A stretch of DNA of 64,000 bases from Rhodopseudomonas palustris JSC-3b (GTDB lineage: Bacteria; Pseudomonadota; Alphaproteobacteria; Rhizobiales; Xanthobacteraceae), in NCBI GenBank assembly GCA_000504425.1, contig KI632513.1:2018055-2082054 (forward strand), in the 5' to 3' direction. Positions within the stretch are counted from its first letter, which is position 1; each line of letters opens with the position of its first letter. The notes under the pieces were generated by a model that worked only from the letters and a program-made list of their open reading frames with translations, did not search any database and was not told the DNA's origin. Both the position numbers and the translations under genes were made by a program. Positions 1 to 9,012 of this stretch are shown one piece after another.

Positions 1-975
1 GCGCAGCTCGTCCGATATGCCGGCGAGATTGGCGGCAATCGACAGTTCCAGGCCGAGCGCCTGCAGCTCGGAGAGATAGTGCCGGAACGCACGCGCGCTC
101 TGCATCTGCAGCGTGCTGCGCATCACCTCGGCGGTCACGAACGGATTGCCGTCGCGGTCGCCGCCGATCCAGCTGCCCATGCGCAGGAACGAGGCCAGCT
201 CGCGTGTCTCGCCATCATCCTGCGCGAGTTCGTCTTCGAGCACGCCATAGAGCCGCGGCAGCTCGCGCAAAAACGTATAGTCGTAGAACGACAGCCCGTT
301 GCCGACCTCGTCAAGCACGGTGAGCTTGGTCCGCCGCAGCATGTTGGTCTGCCACAGTGTCAGCACCGCGCGCCGGAGCTGCTCCTCGATGTCGCCGGAT
401 TCCTCCGGCGTCATCTGCAACCGTTCGCGATGATCGATCAGCCGCGCGATCTCCATCTCGCGGTCCATGGTGCGCTTGCGGCGTACCTCGGTCGGATGCG
501 CGGTCAACACCGGCGAGATCAATGCCTGATCGAAGAATTCGCGCAGCTGCTTGGCGCTGAAACCCGCCTCGCGCGCATGCGCCAGCGTCGCCAGCACCCG
601 GCCCTTCTGGGTGCCGTTGCGGGCCCGCATCTGGCGGATGTTGTTCTGATCCTCGGCGATGTTGGCGAGGTGCGAGAAATAGCTGAAGGCGCGCACGATC
701 CGCACCGCTTCCGAAACGGGCAAGCCGTTCAGGAGAGCGGCGAGTTTGTCGAGCGCGTCGCGGTCATTGTCGCGATGAAAGCGGATCGACTTCCGGCGGA
801 TGCGCTCGACCAGATAAAAGACCTTGTCGCCTTCCTGATCGCGCACCGTGTCGCCGAGAATGCGGCCCAGCAGCCGGATGTCGGCGCGCAGCTGGGCATC
901 CTCGTCAGTCAGCGTGACCGCGCCCGTGGCAACAGCCTGCACATCCGGCTCAGTCGGCAGATTTCTGGACGGCAC
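1..975 (-). CDS. ppc: phosphoenolpyruvate carboxylase, N-terminal part (runs off window)
   Basis: PEP carboxylase adds bicarbonate to phosphoenolpyruvate to make oxaloacetate, an anaplerotic cytosolic reaction. Only the first 325 codons are in the window; the C-terminal two thirds lie beyond position 1. The translation contains LTAHPTE with the catalytic histidine at residue 160 and the hallmark [16 protein letters not shown] at residues 267-282, both diagnostic of the family. The N-terminal helix region [19 protein letters not shown] also matches bacterial PEPC. I chose the GTG at 975 because a GGAG Shine-Dalgarno sits 8 nt upstream; a TTG at 990 is a weaker alternative. It is transcribed in the same direction as the upstream desaturase-like gene, 114 nt away. 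No defect is visible in the part shown. Confidence 0.95.
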   Translation of the reverse strand, partial: MPSRNLPTEPDVQAVATGAVTLTDEDAQLRADIRLLGRILGDTVRDQEGDKVFYLVERIRRKSIRFHRDNDRDALDKLAALLNGLPVSEAVRIVRAFSYFSHLANIAEDQNNIRQMRARNGTQKGRVLATLAHAREAGFSAKQLREFFDQALISPVLTAHPTEVRRKRTMDREMEIARLIDHRERLQMTPEESGDIEEQLRRAVLTLWQTNMLRRTKLTVLDEVGNGLSFYDYTFLRELPRLYGVLEDELAQDDGETRELASFLRMGSWIGGDRDGNPFVTAEVMRSTLQMQSARAFRHYLSELQALGLELSIAANLAGISDELR

Positions 976-1089
976 GGCGATGGCTCCGATCAATTGCGCA
1001 CCGGCTCTTGCTCGCAAGTTTTGTGCGGCCACGCAAGATCGCATCAGCGCTGTTCACCGCGACCAGTGCGCGCGCTGCGGCAGCATTGG

Positions 1090-3246
1090 TCAGGCCGCCG
1101 CCACCGTTTCCATGGCCGGCGCGGTGCGCAGCAGCCCGGGGCGCAGCGCCTCGGCGGCCAGCGCACCGGAGATCACCACCGCCTCGATGCCGGCGCCATG
1201 GGTGGCCGCACCGGCGAGCACCAGATGACGCAGCGGCGTCTTGATCGGCAGCCGGCCCTGCGCCGCGCCGGTGCCATAGATCGCGCCATCGGCGGACCAA
1301 GCATAGCGGCGATAGGTGAGCGGCGTGGCATCGCAGCGATAGACGATGCGGCTGTCGAGATCGGGGATCGCCGCGCGCGCGCAGGCGATCAATTGATCGC
1401 CGGCCGCCGCCTTGCGCTTCAGATAGTCCGGCGATTGCCGATAGGCCTCCAGCGCCGCGGCCGAGCGATCGCCGGGCGGCTGCCAAGACTGCGCCTCGTC
1501 ATGGCTGACCAGCCGGATCAGTTCGATGGTGGAATAGCCGGATGGCGCACAGCTTGGATCGACCACCGACGGCGCTACCAGGCCGACATTGCCGTCCGCG
1601 CCATCGAGATGCACGATCGGCGGCAGCGCCAGCGTGCCGCGCAGCCCAAGATGCACCGCCACCGCCGAGCAAGACGGCTGCAGTGGCCCGCATTGCGCCG
1701 CCAAGGTGGCGCCGAAAGCCGGATCATCGACCAGCCGCACCAAGGCGTCGCGGGCATCGCCATTGCACACCACCGCAGTCGCATTGATCTGGCGCTCATG
1801 GCCATGCGCATCGCTGACCACGACGCCGGTCGCAGCGCCGTCTTGGCTGGTGATGCGGGTCACAGCGGTGCGCAGATGGACCTTGCCGCCGCGCGCCTCG
1901 ATGGCGCGCACCAGCGCGTCGGCCATGCCACCAGAACCGCCCTGCGGGTAGTAACCGCCATTGAAGTAGTAGCCGAAGATCGGCACCATATCGGCGACCG
2001 TCGCAGAGCCGAGATCGTCGGTGATGTAGCCGCCGAGCGCCGCCAGCCAGCGCCGCGGGCCCTCGCCTTTGACATGACGCGCCACGAATTCGGTCCAGGG
2101 CCGCTGCATCCATTGCACCGCCAGCGGATGCGCCTTGGCGAACGCCAGCAATTGCTCCGGCCCGCTTGGCGCACCGGGAATGCCGCCGCGCTCGTCGCCG
2201 GTGGCATACATCGCCCGAAACACCGCATGGATGTCCTCGAACAGCGCGGCGATCGCGGCTGCTTCCTGCGGATACAGGGCACCAAGCTGGCGCACATAGC
2301 CGCGCCAATCGCGCGACACGTCGAGGCTATGGCCATCGACCACATAGCGATGATCGAGCCGCTGCCAGTGCAGGTCGTCGGCAATGCAAAGCCGCTCGAA
2401 CACCCGCCGCACTGGACCGCCTTGCTGCCAACCAGAAATGTCGTGCACACCGGCATCGAACCGGAACAGCAATTTCGCGCCCGTCGCGGGATCGCGGCCG
2501 CCGACCCGCTGCCAGCTATGGGCAAAGCCGCCCGGCACGACATGCTGCTCGCACACCACCACCTTGAGTCCGCTGTCGGCCAGTAGCGCCGCCGCGGTCA
2601 GCCCGCCGATGCCGGCGCCGATCACCACCACATCGCAGCGCTCGCTGGTCTCAGGTGCTGGTGCTGCGGCCGCTGCCGAAAATTGCGGCGCCAGCCAGGC
2701 GTTGCGCTGATCGCCGGCCGCCATCGCGGCGAGGCCGCGTTTCAGCAGCCATTTCGGCAGCAGCACCGAGGCGACACCGCCCGCAACCAGCGGCCCCCAA
2801 TGGCTCGCGGGCGGCAGTTGCAGCACGAAGCCGAGCGCGAGCCAGGCAAACAGCATCGCCCACAGCGCCGAGATCGCCATGTTGATACTCAGGAACAAAG
2901 GCGACGCCGACGCGCCGCCATAGGCCGATGCTGAAAACTCCGCGGTCCATGGCCGGCGCTGCCACAGGCTGATCGAGGCGCCAACCGAGAGCGCCGCCAT
3001 CAGCACGGCATTGGCCTTGGCGATCAGCACCGGCTGCCCCAGCGCGTGGCCCAGCGTCACCGCGCTGAGGCCGACGATCGCACTGCCGAGAAACGGCGAT
3101 GGCCGGCCGCGCGAGCGGATCACCACCCAGCCGATCGTGAACACCAGACCTAAGGCGGCGCCGAGCAGCGGCATCCCGAACGCCGCGCCAAGCCCATAAA
3201 ACACCAATCCCAGCAGCGCAGCATGAACCAGCAGATAGGTCGACAT
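1090..3246 (-). CDS. membrane-anchored phytoene desaturase-like FAD oxidoreductase
   Basis: The 718-residue product has two parts. Residues 1 to about 190 are hydrophobic, with about five or six likely membrane segments and no family I recognise. Residues 200-718 form an FAD-dependent amine-oxidase/phytoene desaturase fold: the dinucleotide motif GAGIGGLTAAALLADSG starts at residue 210, followed by EQHVVPGG, and the C-terminal FAD-closing motif is AGAATHGAGIEAVVISG. This resembles the CrtI/CrtISO and retinol-saturase-like group, whose members act on isoprenoid or lipid substrates; the substrate here is unknown. Start ATG 3246 has a strong AGGAGG site. No other carotenoid gene is adjacent. A TetR gene is divergent, with an inverted repeat between the two genes, so repression by that protein is likely. 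Confidence 0.8.
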   Translation of the reverse strand: MSTYLLVHAALLGLVFYGLGAAFGMPLLGAALGLVFTIGWVVIRSRGRPSPFLGSAIVGLSAVTLGHALGQPVLIAKANAVLMAALSVGASISLWQRRPWTAEFSASAYGGASASPLFLSINMAISALWAMLFAWLALGFVLQLPPASHWGPLVAGGVASVLLPKWLLKRGLAAMAAGDQRNAWLAPQFSAAAAAPAPETSERCDVVVIGAGIGGLTAAALLADSGLKVVVCEQHVVPGGFAHSWQRVGGRDPATGAKLLFRFDAGVHDISGWQQGGPVRRVFERLCIADDLHWQRLDHRYVVDGHSLDVSRDWRGYVRQLGALYPQEAAAIAALFEDIHAVFRAMYATGDERGGIPGAPSGPEQLLAFAKAHPLAVQWMQRPWTEFVARHVKGEGPRRWLAALGGYITDDLGSATVADMVPIFGYYFNGGYYPQGGSGGMADALVRAIEARGGKVHLRTAVTRITSQDGAATGVVVSDAHGHERQINATAVVCNGDARDALVRLVDDPAFGATLAAQCGPLQPSCSAVAVHLGLRGTLALPPIVHLDGADGNVGLVAPSVVDPSCAPSGYSTIELIRLVSHDEAQSWQPPGDRSAAALEAYRQSPDYLKRKAAAGDQLIACARAAIPDLDSRIVYRCDATPLTYRRYAWSADGAIYGTGAAQGRLPIKTPLRHLVLAGAATHGAGIEAVVISGALAAEALRPGLLRTAPAMETVAAA

Positions 3247-3279
3247 CGCGGCCTCCTCGCATCGGGCTGCTGAAACATA

Positions 3280-3308
3280 TACATTGTAAATTTATGTTGT
3301 ACAATATA
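3280..3308. promoter_or_regulatory. candidate TetR operator between desaturase-like gene and tetR
   Basis: An imperfect inverted repeat, TACATTGTA (3280-3288) and TACAATATA (3300-3308), matches in 8 of 9 positions around an 11-nt AT-rich centre. The right part also contains the exact 8-bp palindrome TTGTACAA (3297-3304). It lies in the 117-bp gap between two divergent genes, one of them a TetR regulator, which is where such operators are normally found. The assignment to this regulator is inference. Confidence 0.55.
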
Positions 3309-3363
3309 GATCGTGACCGGCGCGGCGACTACGCGCGCCGCCGTGAGGAAAAGAGGTCAGAGC

Positions 3364-3963
3364 ATGCCGCGCACGCTGTCGCGCTCAGAGGTCGATCAGT
3401 TCAAGGCGCAGCTGTGCGCCGCCGCCGAACGGCTGATCGAACGGCGCGGCAGCACCGACTTCACCATGCGCGAACTGGCCACCGAGCTCGGCTGCAGCCC
3501 GATGCTGCCGTACCGCTATTTCAAGGATAAGGACGAGATCATCGCCGCGGTGCGCACCGCCGTGCTGCACCGCTTCGCCGCGGCGCTGGAAGCGCCCCTG
3601 CCCGCGATCGCCGATCCGGTGCAGCGCTCGCGCGCGGTCGGCGAAGCCTATATCGGCTTTGCGTTCGCCAATCCGCAGCTCTACCGGCTGATGTTCGACC
3701 TCGCGCCGGTGGAGCGCGGCCGCTATCCCGAACTCGACGCCGCGATCGCGCGCGCCCGCGCCACCATGACCAGCCACGTCACCGCGCTGGTACAGCACGG
3801 CCTGCTGCAAGGCGAACCGGAGGTGATCGGCCATTTGTTCTGGTCGAGCCTGCACGGGCTGATTGTGTTGGAATTGGCCGGGCAACTCGGGCCACAGCCC
3901 GGCTTTCAAAAGCTGCGTGCCGCGCAGATCGAGGCGCTAATCAACGGCCTGCGCCGGCGCTGA
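3364..3963 (+). CDS. TetR family regulator with WHG-type C-terminal domain
   Basis: A 199-residue DNA-binding regulator. The N-terminal helix-turn-helix reads FTMRELATELGCSPMLPYRYF, and the C-terminal half contains AFANPQLYRLMFDL and WSSLHGLIVLELAG, typical of TetR proteins with a WHG ligand domain. I start it at ATG 3364 (MPRTLSRSE), which has a GAGG site upstream; an in-frame upstream start at 3313 would add 17 residues without a good ribosome site and would cut into the intergenic operator region. It is divergent from the membrane-anchored desaturase-like gene, so it probably regulates that gene and itself. The ligand is not known, but a lipid or isoprenoid would fit the target. Confidence 0.85.
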   Translation: MPRTLSRSEVDQFKAQLCAAAERLIERRGSTDFTMRELATELGCSPMLPYRYFKDKDEIIAAVRTAVLHRFAAALEAPLPAIADPVQRSRAVGEAYIGFAFANPQLYRLMFDLAPVERGRYPELDAAIARARATMTSHVTALVQHGLLQGEPEVIGHLFWSSLHGLIVLELAGQLGPQPGFQKLRAAQIEALINGLRRR

Positions 3964-4005
3964 CCAGCACACCAACGTTTCGAACGCCGCCTGGATTACC
4001 AGCCT

Positions 4006-4251
4006 TCAAAAGGCCAGCCCGTAGCGACGGCCGCTATTCCACACGACACGGCAACGCTTCTTCGAGCCCGAGTAAAGTAGCTCGAACCGCTGCGGCAAAG
4101 TTACCGGCCCGCAGATTTCAATGCAGGCACCGCCCGCCGAATAGTCGATCAACGTACAGTCGACGACCGGCTTTTTCGGATCGACGATAATCGTCGCCTT
4201 CCTTGCCATCAGTCCTGCCGGACGTACTCTGGCAAACCGCCTCGGATGCAT
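4006..4251 (-). CDS. PilZ domain protein
   Basis: An 81-residue stand-alone PilZ domain. The N-terminal arginine pair (RRFARVR) and the later DYSAGGACIE (the D/N-x-S-x-x-G motif) are the two conserved cyclic-di-GMP contact motifs of the family. PilZ proteins bind c-di-GMP and alter motility, exopolysaccharide or other outputs; the specific partner here cannot be read. It is divergent from the small membrane protein gene at 4453, and a 7-bp inverted repeat (4300-4306 and 4314-4320) lies between the two. Confidence 0.8.
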   Translation of the reverse strand: MHPRRFARVRPAGLMARKATIIVDPKKPVVDCTLIDYSAGGACIEICGPVTLPQRFELLYSGSKKRCRVVWNSGRRYGLAF

Positions 4252-4299
4252 GTTCCACTCGACCTGATCTGCCTATACTCACCAATATTGAGCGTCGTT

Positions 4300-4320
4300 C
4301 GCTGAAAATTTCGTTCAGCG
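4300..4320. promoter_or_regulatory. 7-bp inverted repeat in divergent intergenic region
   Basis: CGCTGAA and TTCAGCG form a perfect inverted repeat with a 7-nt AT-rich centre. It lies between the PilZ gene (leftward) and a small membrane protein gene (rightward). It could be a protein-binding site or a short hairpin. No regulator is assigned. Confidence 0.35.
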
Positions 4321-4452
4321 GTATGGTTACGAAAGTCATGCTGCGATCGCAGCTAGGCCGGAACTGGGCCTTGCGGATTTTGTTCTGCGTCAAACAGCGC
4401 CCGGCAGCAGCAACGTAAATAAGCGCACCCCGTTGGTGCAAAGGACGTTGCG

Positions 4453-4710
4453 ATGTCGCTCGAAAAGCAGCTTGAAGCTCGGATGGCCCGGATCGAACTG
4501 GCTGTTCAGCGCGTGCAGCTTTTTATCCTACTGGTGACCGGCGTGGTGGCGATCAACGCCTGCCTGAGCTTTGCGGAACTATACTTCCCCGATGTCGATC
4601 TGTGGATGATGCTGGCGACCCGCGGCGGCGCGCTGCTACTCGGCATGCTGCTGGCGTTCATCGCCGCCAAGATCATCGGCTACCCGCTGCAAGTGCTGAC
4701 CCGCGCCTGA
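4453..4710 (+). CDS. small two-pass membrane protein, unknown function
   Basis: An 85-residue protein preceded by AAGGA 8 nt before the ATG. It starts with a short amphipathic segment (MSLEKQLEARMARIELAVQ) and then has two clear hydrophobic segments, about residues 22-42 and 55-78. No catalytic or binding motif is visible and I do not recognise the family. It is followed after 299 nt by the hybrid histidine kinase on the same strand, but that spacing does not argue for an operon. Confidence 0.65.
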   Translation: MSLEKQLEARMARIELAVQRVQLFILLVTGVVAINACLSFAELYFPDVDLWMMLATRGGALLLGMLLAFIAAKIIGYPLQVLTRA

Positions 4711-5009
4711 GCCGCCAGCACCGCCGGCGCCTTCCGGCGACGAACTTGGTCGAAGCTCCCAGCTTCCGGATACCATCGGCTTACCATCCCAGCGCACTGT
4801 TGGTCGCCTCGGCAAAAATCCCGTCGCCCGCTACCAGAAGTTGCACTACAATATGATTCGGCGCGACCGTCAGGGCGCGCCCTGCGCTGCTGCAGACATT
4901 GCGGAACTTCCGTTTTCTGCAGCAGCGGCCGTGGTTTGCCTTCGCCTTGTGACGTAACCGCCTGATCTTCCAACCGGCCCCGCCGCCGCTTCGGCCTTGG
5001 GAGTACCGA
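4711..5009. other. 299-nt non-coding stretch upstream of histidine kinase
   Basis: No convincing gene is seen on either strand; the short open frames here lack ribosome sites and read as arginine-rich shadow sequence. The only recognisable element is GGGAG at the right end, the ribosome site of the histidine kinase. Confidence 0.5.
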
Positions 5010-7856
5010 GTGAAGGGATTACGCCTTTCCACGCGCCTGACCATCGCGATCGTGGCGCTTGTCATCGCCACCGCCGGCACCGTCGGCTATCTCAGCTATC
5101 GCGCCATCGAAGCCGTCGCCATACCGCGCGCCCTGATGCGGCTAGATGCGCAAGTCGACACGCTGGCCCATGGGCTCGGCAACATGATCAACGCCGCGCG
5201 CGCTGATCTGAAGAGTTTTCGCGATGCGGTCGGGATCGAAGAGGTCATCACCCTCAGCCGGGCGCCACCGGGCGACAGCATCGGCGGCATGACGCTGCCA
5301 CAATGGCGGGCGCGGCTGGCCCGCTGGTTCGCGGCCAAGTTGGAGGCCAAGCCGGACTACGCGCAGATCATGCTGATCGGTCTTGGCGATGACGGGCGCG
5401 AGCTGATCCGGGTGCAGCGCAGCAGCAGCGGCACCGCCGACATCGCCCCGGACATGATGCGGCTGCCGCCGGACCAGCGCGACGCGTTCCGCAGCGCGGT
5501 CAAAGCCTCGCCGGGGGCGATCCTGGTCGCGCCGATCGAATTGCAGCTTCAGGATCAAAGCGCACCAGCGCCGCAGGCGGTTCCTGCCATCCAATTGACC
5601 GCACCGATTTTGGCCGCCGATGGCCAGCTGCTGGGTCTGGTGGCGTTTCATGTCGATCTGCGCACCACCTTCAGGCGCGTCGATGATACCACCCGTTCGG
5701 AAAGCACGATCTATGTGGTGAACGACAAGGGTGACTACCTGATCCACCCTAACCCCGATCGCGAATTCGGCTTCGCCCGCGGCACACCATTCCGCATTCA
5801 GCAGGATTTTCCCGCGCTCGCTGACGCGATCAGCACCGGCCGGTTTGAACCGGAGATCATCAATAATCATAGCGGCGAGCCGTTCGGCGTCGCGCTGTCG
5901 GCGGTGCAGCTCGGCGGCGGCCGGCAGCTCGCGGTGATCGCCGCCATCCCGGAGCATACCATTGTCGCGGTGGCCCTGACCGCGCTGCGCAACTCCAGCC
6001 TGGCGGGCGGGTCGATCGCGGTGCTGTGCGCGGTGCTGATCGCCTTCGTGCTGGCCCGTACCTTGACCCGGCCGGTGACGCAGATGACCGCGGCCGTCAC
6101 CAGCTTTGCGGACGGCTCGACTCTCGAAGTGCCGGAAAATGCCGGCGGCGAAATCGGCGTGCTGGCCCGCGCCTTCAATCGCATGGTGCGCGAGGTGCGC
6201 GAGAAGAACGCCGCGATCGAGCACGACAAAGAGATCTTTGAAGGCATCATGGGCGTGATGTCCGAAGCGGTGCTGCTGATCGACGCCGATGGCGGCGTCG
6301 CATTCGCCAATCAGGCCAATCAGCGGCTGCTCGGCCCGATCGACATGACCGATCCCTATTGGCGCGCCCCCTATGACATTCTCGAAATTGACGGCATCAC
6401 CCCGGTGCCGCGCGACCGCTGGCCTTCGAGCCGCAGTCTGCGCGGCGAGGAGGTCGATGATTACGAACTGATCTACCGGCGCCGCGACACCGGCAAATCG
6501 ATCCACGCCATGGGCAGCGCCCACCCGATCCGCAATGCCGAGGGCAAGGTCACCGGCGCGGTGGTGGTCTATCGCGACATCACGGCCGCCAAGGAAACCG
6601 AACGGCTGCTGCTGCAATCGCAGCGGCTCGACGCGGTCGGACAGCTGACCGGCGGCGTCGCCCATGATTTCAACAACACGCTGACGGTGATCACCGGCAC
6701 GGCGGAAATCCTGATCGACAATCTCGCCGACCGGCCGGAGCTGCAACGGATCGCCAAGCTGATTGACGAGGCCGCCAGCCGCGGCGCCGAACTGACCAAG
6801 CACCTGTTGGCCTTCGCGCGGCGCCAGCCGCTCAATCCGCGCAATATCGACGTCAACAGCCTGGTGCTCGACACCGCACGGCTGCTGCGCTCCACACTCG
6901 GCGAGCATATCGAGATCGAAGCCATGCTCGGCAATGATACCGAGCCGGCGCATATCGACTTGTCGCAGCTATCGTCGGCGCTGCTCAATCTCGCCGTCAA
7001 TGCCCGCGACGCCATGCCCGATGGCGGCAAGCTGACCTTTGAGACCGGCAATGTGGTGCTTGACGAGGTCTATGCGCAGAACAATCCCGGCGTCCTCCCC
7101 GGCGCCTATGTGATGATCGCGGTCAGCGACACCGGCAATGGCATTCCCGCGGCGGTGCAGGACAAGGTGTTCGAACCGTTCTTCACCACCAAGGAAGTCG
7201 GCCGCGGCACCGGGCTTGGGCTGAGCATGGTGTATGGCTTCATCAAGCAGTCGAACGGCCACATCAAGGTCTATAGCGAGGAAGGCCACGGCACCAGCAT
7301 CAAGCTCTATCTGCCGCGCGCCGCCGCCAAGGCCGAGGAGCTGGATGCCGCCGAGCCGGTCGAAGGCGGCACCGAGACCATTTTGGTGGTGGAAGACGAT
7401 GCCATGGTGCGGCGCTTCGTGGTGGCGCAGCTCACCGCGCTCGGCTATCGCACGCTGACGGCGAATAATGGCGGCGCCGCGCTGGCGATCGTCGATGGCG
7501 GCGCCGACTTCGATCTGCTGTTCACCGACGTGATCATGCCCGGCGGCATCAACGGCCGGCAGCTTGCCGAAGCGGTGCGCGAACGGTGCCCGGACCTGAA
7601 AGTGCTGTTCACGTCGGGCTATTCCGAAAACGCCATCATTCATCACGGCCGGCTCGATAGCGGCGTGCTGCTGCTGCAAAAGCCCTATCGCAAATCCGAG
7701 CTGGCCCGCATGGTGCGCGCCGCGCTGGAAAAACCCGCTGGCGATCGATTGGCAGCCTCCCATCGCAGCCAGCACGCCCCTCACCCGCGCGGCAATGCCC
7801 ATCCCGAAGCGCGCAGCCGCGGGCGGCGGTCATCATCAATCAAACTGATTGATTGA
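5010..7856 (+). CDS. hybrid sensor histidine kinase (Cache-HAMP-PAS-HisKA-HATPase-REC)
   Basis: A 948-residue membrane sensor kinase. In order: a membrane segment at about 9-30, a periplasmic Cache-like sensor domain to about 325, a second membrane segment at about 329-350, HAMP to about 400, a PAS domain around 408-520, the dimerisation/phosphoacceptor box GGVAHDFNN with His552, the ATPase with N-box LNLAVNARDA and G-boxes DTGNGIP and GRGTGLGLS, and a C-terminal receiver with Asp840 in LFTDVIMPG. All phosphotransfer residues are present. The GTG start at 5010 has GGGAG upstream. No cognate response regulator is adjacent, so output must pass to a partner elsewhere. The ligand is unknown. The last 40 or so residues are a low-complexity tail. 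Confidence 0.92.
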   Translation: MKGLRLSTRLTIAIVALVIATAGTVGYLSYRAIEAVAIPRALMRLDAQVDTLAHGLGNMINAARADLKSFRDAVGIEEVITLSRAPPGDSIGGMTLPQWRARLARWFAAKLEAKPDYAQIMLIGLGDDGRELIRVQRSSSGTADIAPDMMRLPPDQRDAFRSAVKASPGAILVAPIELQLQDQSAPAPQAVPAIQLTAPILAADGQLLGLVAFHVDLRTTFRRVDDTTRSESTIYVVNDKGDYLIHPNPDREFGFARGTPFRIQQDFPALADAISTGRFEPEIINNHSGEPFGVALSAVQLGGGRQLAVIAAIPEHTIVAVALTALRNSSLAGGSIAVLCAVLIAFVLARTLTRPVTQMTAAVTSFADGSTLEVPENAGGEIGVLARAFNRMVREVREKNAAIEHDKEIFEGIMGVMSEAVLLIDADGGVAFANQANQRLLGPIDMTDPYWRAPYDILEIDGITPVPRDRWPSSRSLRGEEVDDYELIYRRRDTGKSIHAMGSAHPIRNAEGKVTGAVVVYRDITAAKETERLLLQSQRLDAVGQLTGGVAHDFNNTLTVITGTAEILIDNLADRPELQRIAKLIDEAASRGAELTKHLLAFARRQPLNPRNIDVNSLVLDTARLLRSTLGEHIEIEAMLGNDTEPAHIDLSQLSSALLNLAVNARDAMPDGGKLTFETGNVVLDEVYAQNNPGVLPGAYVMIAVSDTGNGIPAAVQDKVFEPFFTTKEVGRGTGLGLSMVYGFIKQSNGHIKVYSEEGHGTSIKLYLPRAAAKAEELDAAEPVEGGTETILVVEDDAMVRRFVVAQLTALGYRTLTANNGGAALAIVDGGADFDLLFTDVIMPGGINGRQLAEAVRERCPDLKVLFTSGYSENAIIHHGRLDSGVLLLQKPYRKSELARMVRAALEKPAGDRLAASHRSQHAPHPRGNAHPEARSRGRRSSSIKLID
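7836..7856. promoter_or_regulatory. TCAATCA / TGATTGA inverted repeats and TATAAT box upstream of yeiH-like gene
   Basis: TCAATCA (7836-7842) is followed by two overlapping copies of its reverse complement TGATTGA (7846-7852 and 7850-7856). An exact TATAAT is at 7862-7867. This lies just before the exporter gene whose neighbour is a LysR regulator, so it could be a LysR site plus promoter. No good -35 box could be matched at the usual spacing. Confidence 0.35.
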
Positions 7857-7890
7857 AGCAATATAATCTGTTGGATTGATGGAACGGAAA

Positions 7891-7917
7891 TCCTGATGGT
7901 CGGCGGACCATCAAGGA
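7891..7917 (+). promoter_or_regulatory. hairpin that covers the ribosome-binding site of the exporter gene
   Basis: TCCTGATGGTC (7891-7901) and GACCATCAAGGA (7906-7917) form an 11-bp stem with one bulged base and a GGCG loop. The 3-prime arm contains AAGGA (7913-7917), the Shine-Dalgarno of the gene starting at 7926, paired to TCCT. Folding would block translation. Whether it is a regulatory switch or a DNA-level palindrome for a protein is not decidable from sequence. Confidence 0.5.
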
Positions 7918-7925
7918 TTACTGCC

Positions 7926-9008
7926 ATGTCCATCACATTACCCGAATTGCCGCCCGTCGAAACGCCCGCGCCGCCGCCATGCCCCAACACCGCCCGCCGC
8001 AGCCCATCGCCGCGCGCGACCGCCGAGCCAAGGCCGCCAGCGCTATGGCGCGGTGTGCTGCTCACCATCGGCATCGCGTCAGTGGCGATGGCTCTGACCC
8101 GCACGCCCTGGCTCGCCGCGCTCAGCCCGATGATGCTGGCGATGCTGATCGGCATCGCGCTGCGCAATACCGCCGGTGCCATGAACTGGGCCCGGCCGGG
8201 CATCGCCTTCAGCATCAAACGGCTACTGCGGCTCGCGATCGTGTTGCTCGGGCTGCAGCTCACCGCCGCGCAACTGATCGCGGTCGGCGGCCGCGGCCTT
8301 GCGATCATCGCGGCCACCCTGCTCACCACCTTCCTGTTCACCACCTGGGCCGGACGCCGGCTCGGCGTCGATCGCAAGCTCAGCCAATTGATCGCGGCCG
8401 GCACCTCGATCTGCGGCGCGTCTGCGGTGATGGCCACCAACACCGTGACCCGCGCGCCGGACGAGGATGCCGCCTATGCGGTGGCCTGCGTCACGGTGTT
8501 CGGCTCGCTGCTGATGCTGCTGTACCCGCTGCTGCCGACCGTGGTCGGCCTCGATGTGCCCTCTTACGGGCTGTGGGCCGGCGCCTCGATCCACGAGGTC
8601 GCGCAGGTGGTGGCGGCTGGCTATCAAAACAGCTCTCGCGCCGGCGAAGCGGCCACCATCGCCAAGCTGGCCCGGGTGATGCTGCTCGCACCAATGGTGC
8701 TGGCGCTCGGCATGATCGCGCGCCGCAGCGCCGCCGAGCACGCTGCGCCCCGCCCGCCGCTGCCATGGTTCGTGTTCGGCTTCATCGCCATGATCGTGCT
8801 CGGCAGCGTGGTCGAGATCCCCGCGCCCCTCCAACACCAGCTGGCGCTGCTGACCAGCTTTTTGCTGGCGACGGCGCTGGCCGCCATGGGGCTCGACACC
8901 GATCTGCGAAGGCTGGCCGCCGAAGGGTTTCGGCCGGCGCTGCTCGGCGCACTCGCCACCGCGTTCATCGCCGTGTTCAGCCTGGCGCTGATCAAGCTCA
9001 TCGGATGA
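7926..9008 (+). CDS. YeiH-type putative sulfate exporter (UPF0324)
   Basis: A 360-residue polytopic inner-membrane protein with about ten hydrophobic segments. Segments such as [32 protein letters not shown] and the [14 protein letters not shown] motif match the UPF0324/YeiH family, annotated as putative sulfate exporters. The ATG at 7926 has AAGGA 8 nt upstream; an upstream in-frame start at 7896 falls inside a hairpin and lacks a site. A LysR gene begins 4 nt after the stop codon, as yeiH genes commonly lie beside a LysR gene (yeiE in E. coli). The hairpin over the ribosome site suggests translational control. The transported substrate is inferred from the family only. Confidence 0.85.
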   Translation: MSITLPELPPVETPAPPPCPNTARRSPSPRATAEPRPPALWRGVLLTIGIASVAMALTRTPWLAALSPMMLAMLIGIALRNTAGAMNWARPGIAFSIKRLLRLAIVLLGLQLTAAQLIAVGGRGLAIIAATLLTTFLFTTWAGRRLGVDRKLSQLIAAGTSICGASAVMATNTVTRAPDEDAAYAVACVTVFGSLLMLLYPLLPTVVGLDVPSYGLWAGASIHEVAQVVAAGYQNSSRAGEAATIAKLARVMLLAPMVLALGMIARRSAAEHAAPRPPLPWFVFGFIAMIVLGSVVEIPAPLQHQLALLTSFLLATALAAMGLDTDLRRLAAEGFRPALLGALATAFIAVFSLALIKLIG

Positions 9009-9012
9009 CCCC

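Noticed and set aside
79-2586. A plus-strand open frame of 835 codons across the left end
   Set aside because: It is the antisense shadow of ppc and the desaturase-like gene. Both minus-strand readings carry clear family motifs and ribosome sites; this one is Arg/Ala/His-rich with no motif.
4118-4441. A minus-strand frame of 107 codons overlapping the PilZ gene
   Set aside because: The PilZ reading in another frame has both c-di-GMP motifs; this one is unlike any family.
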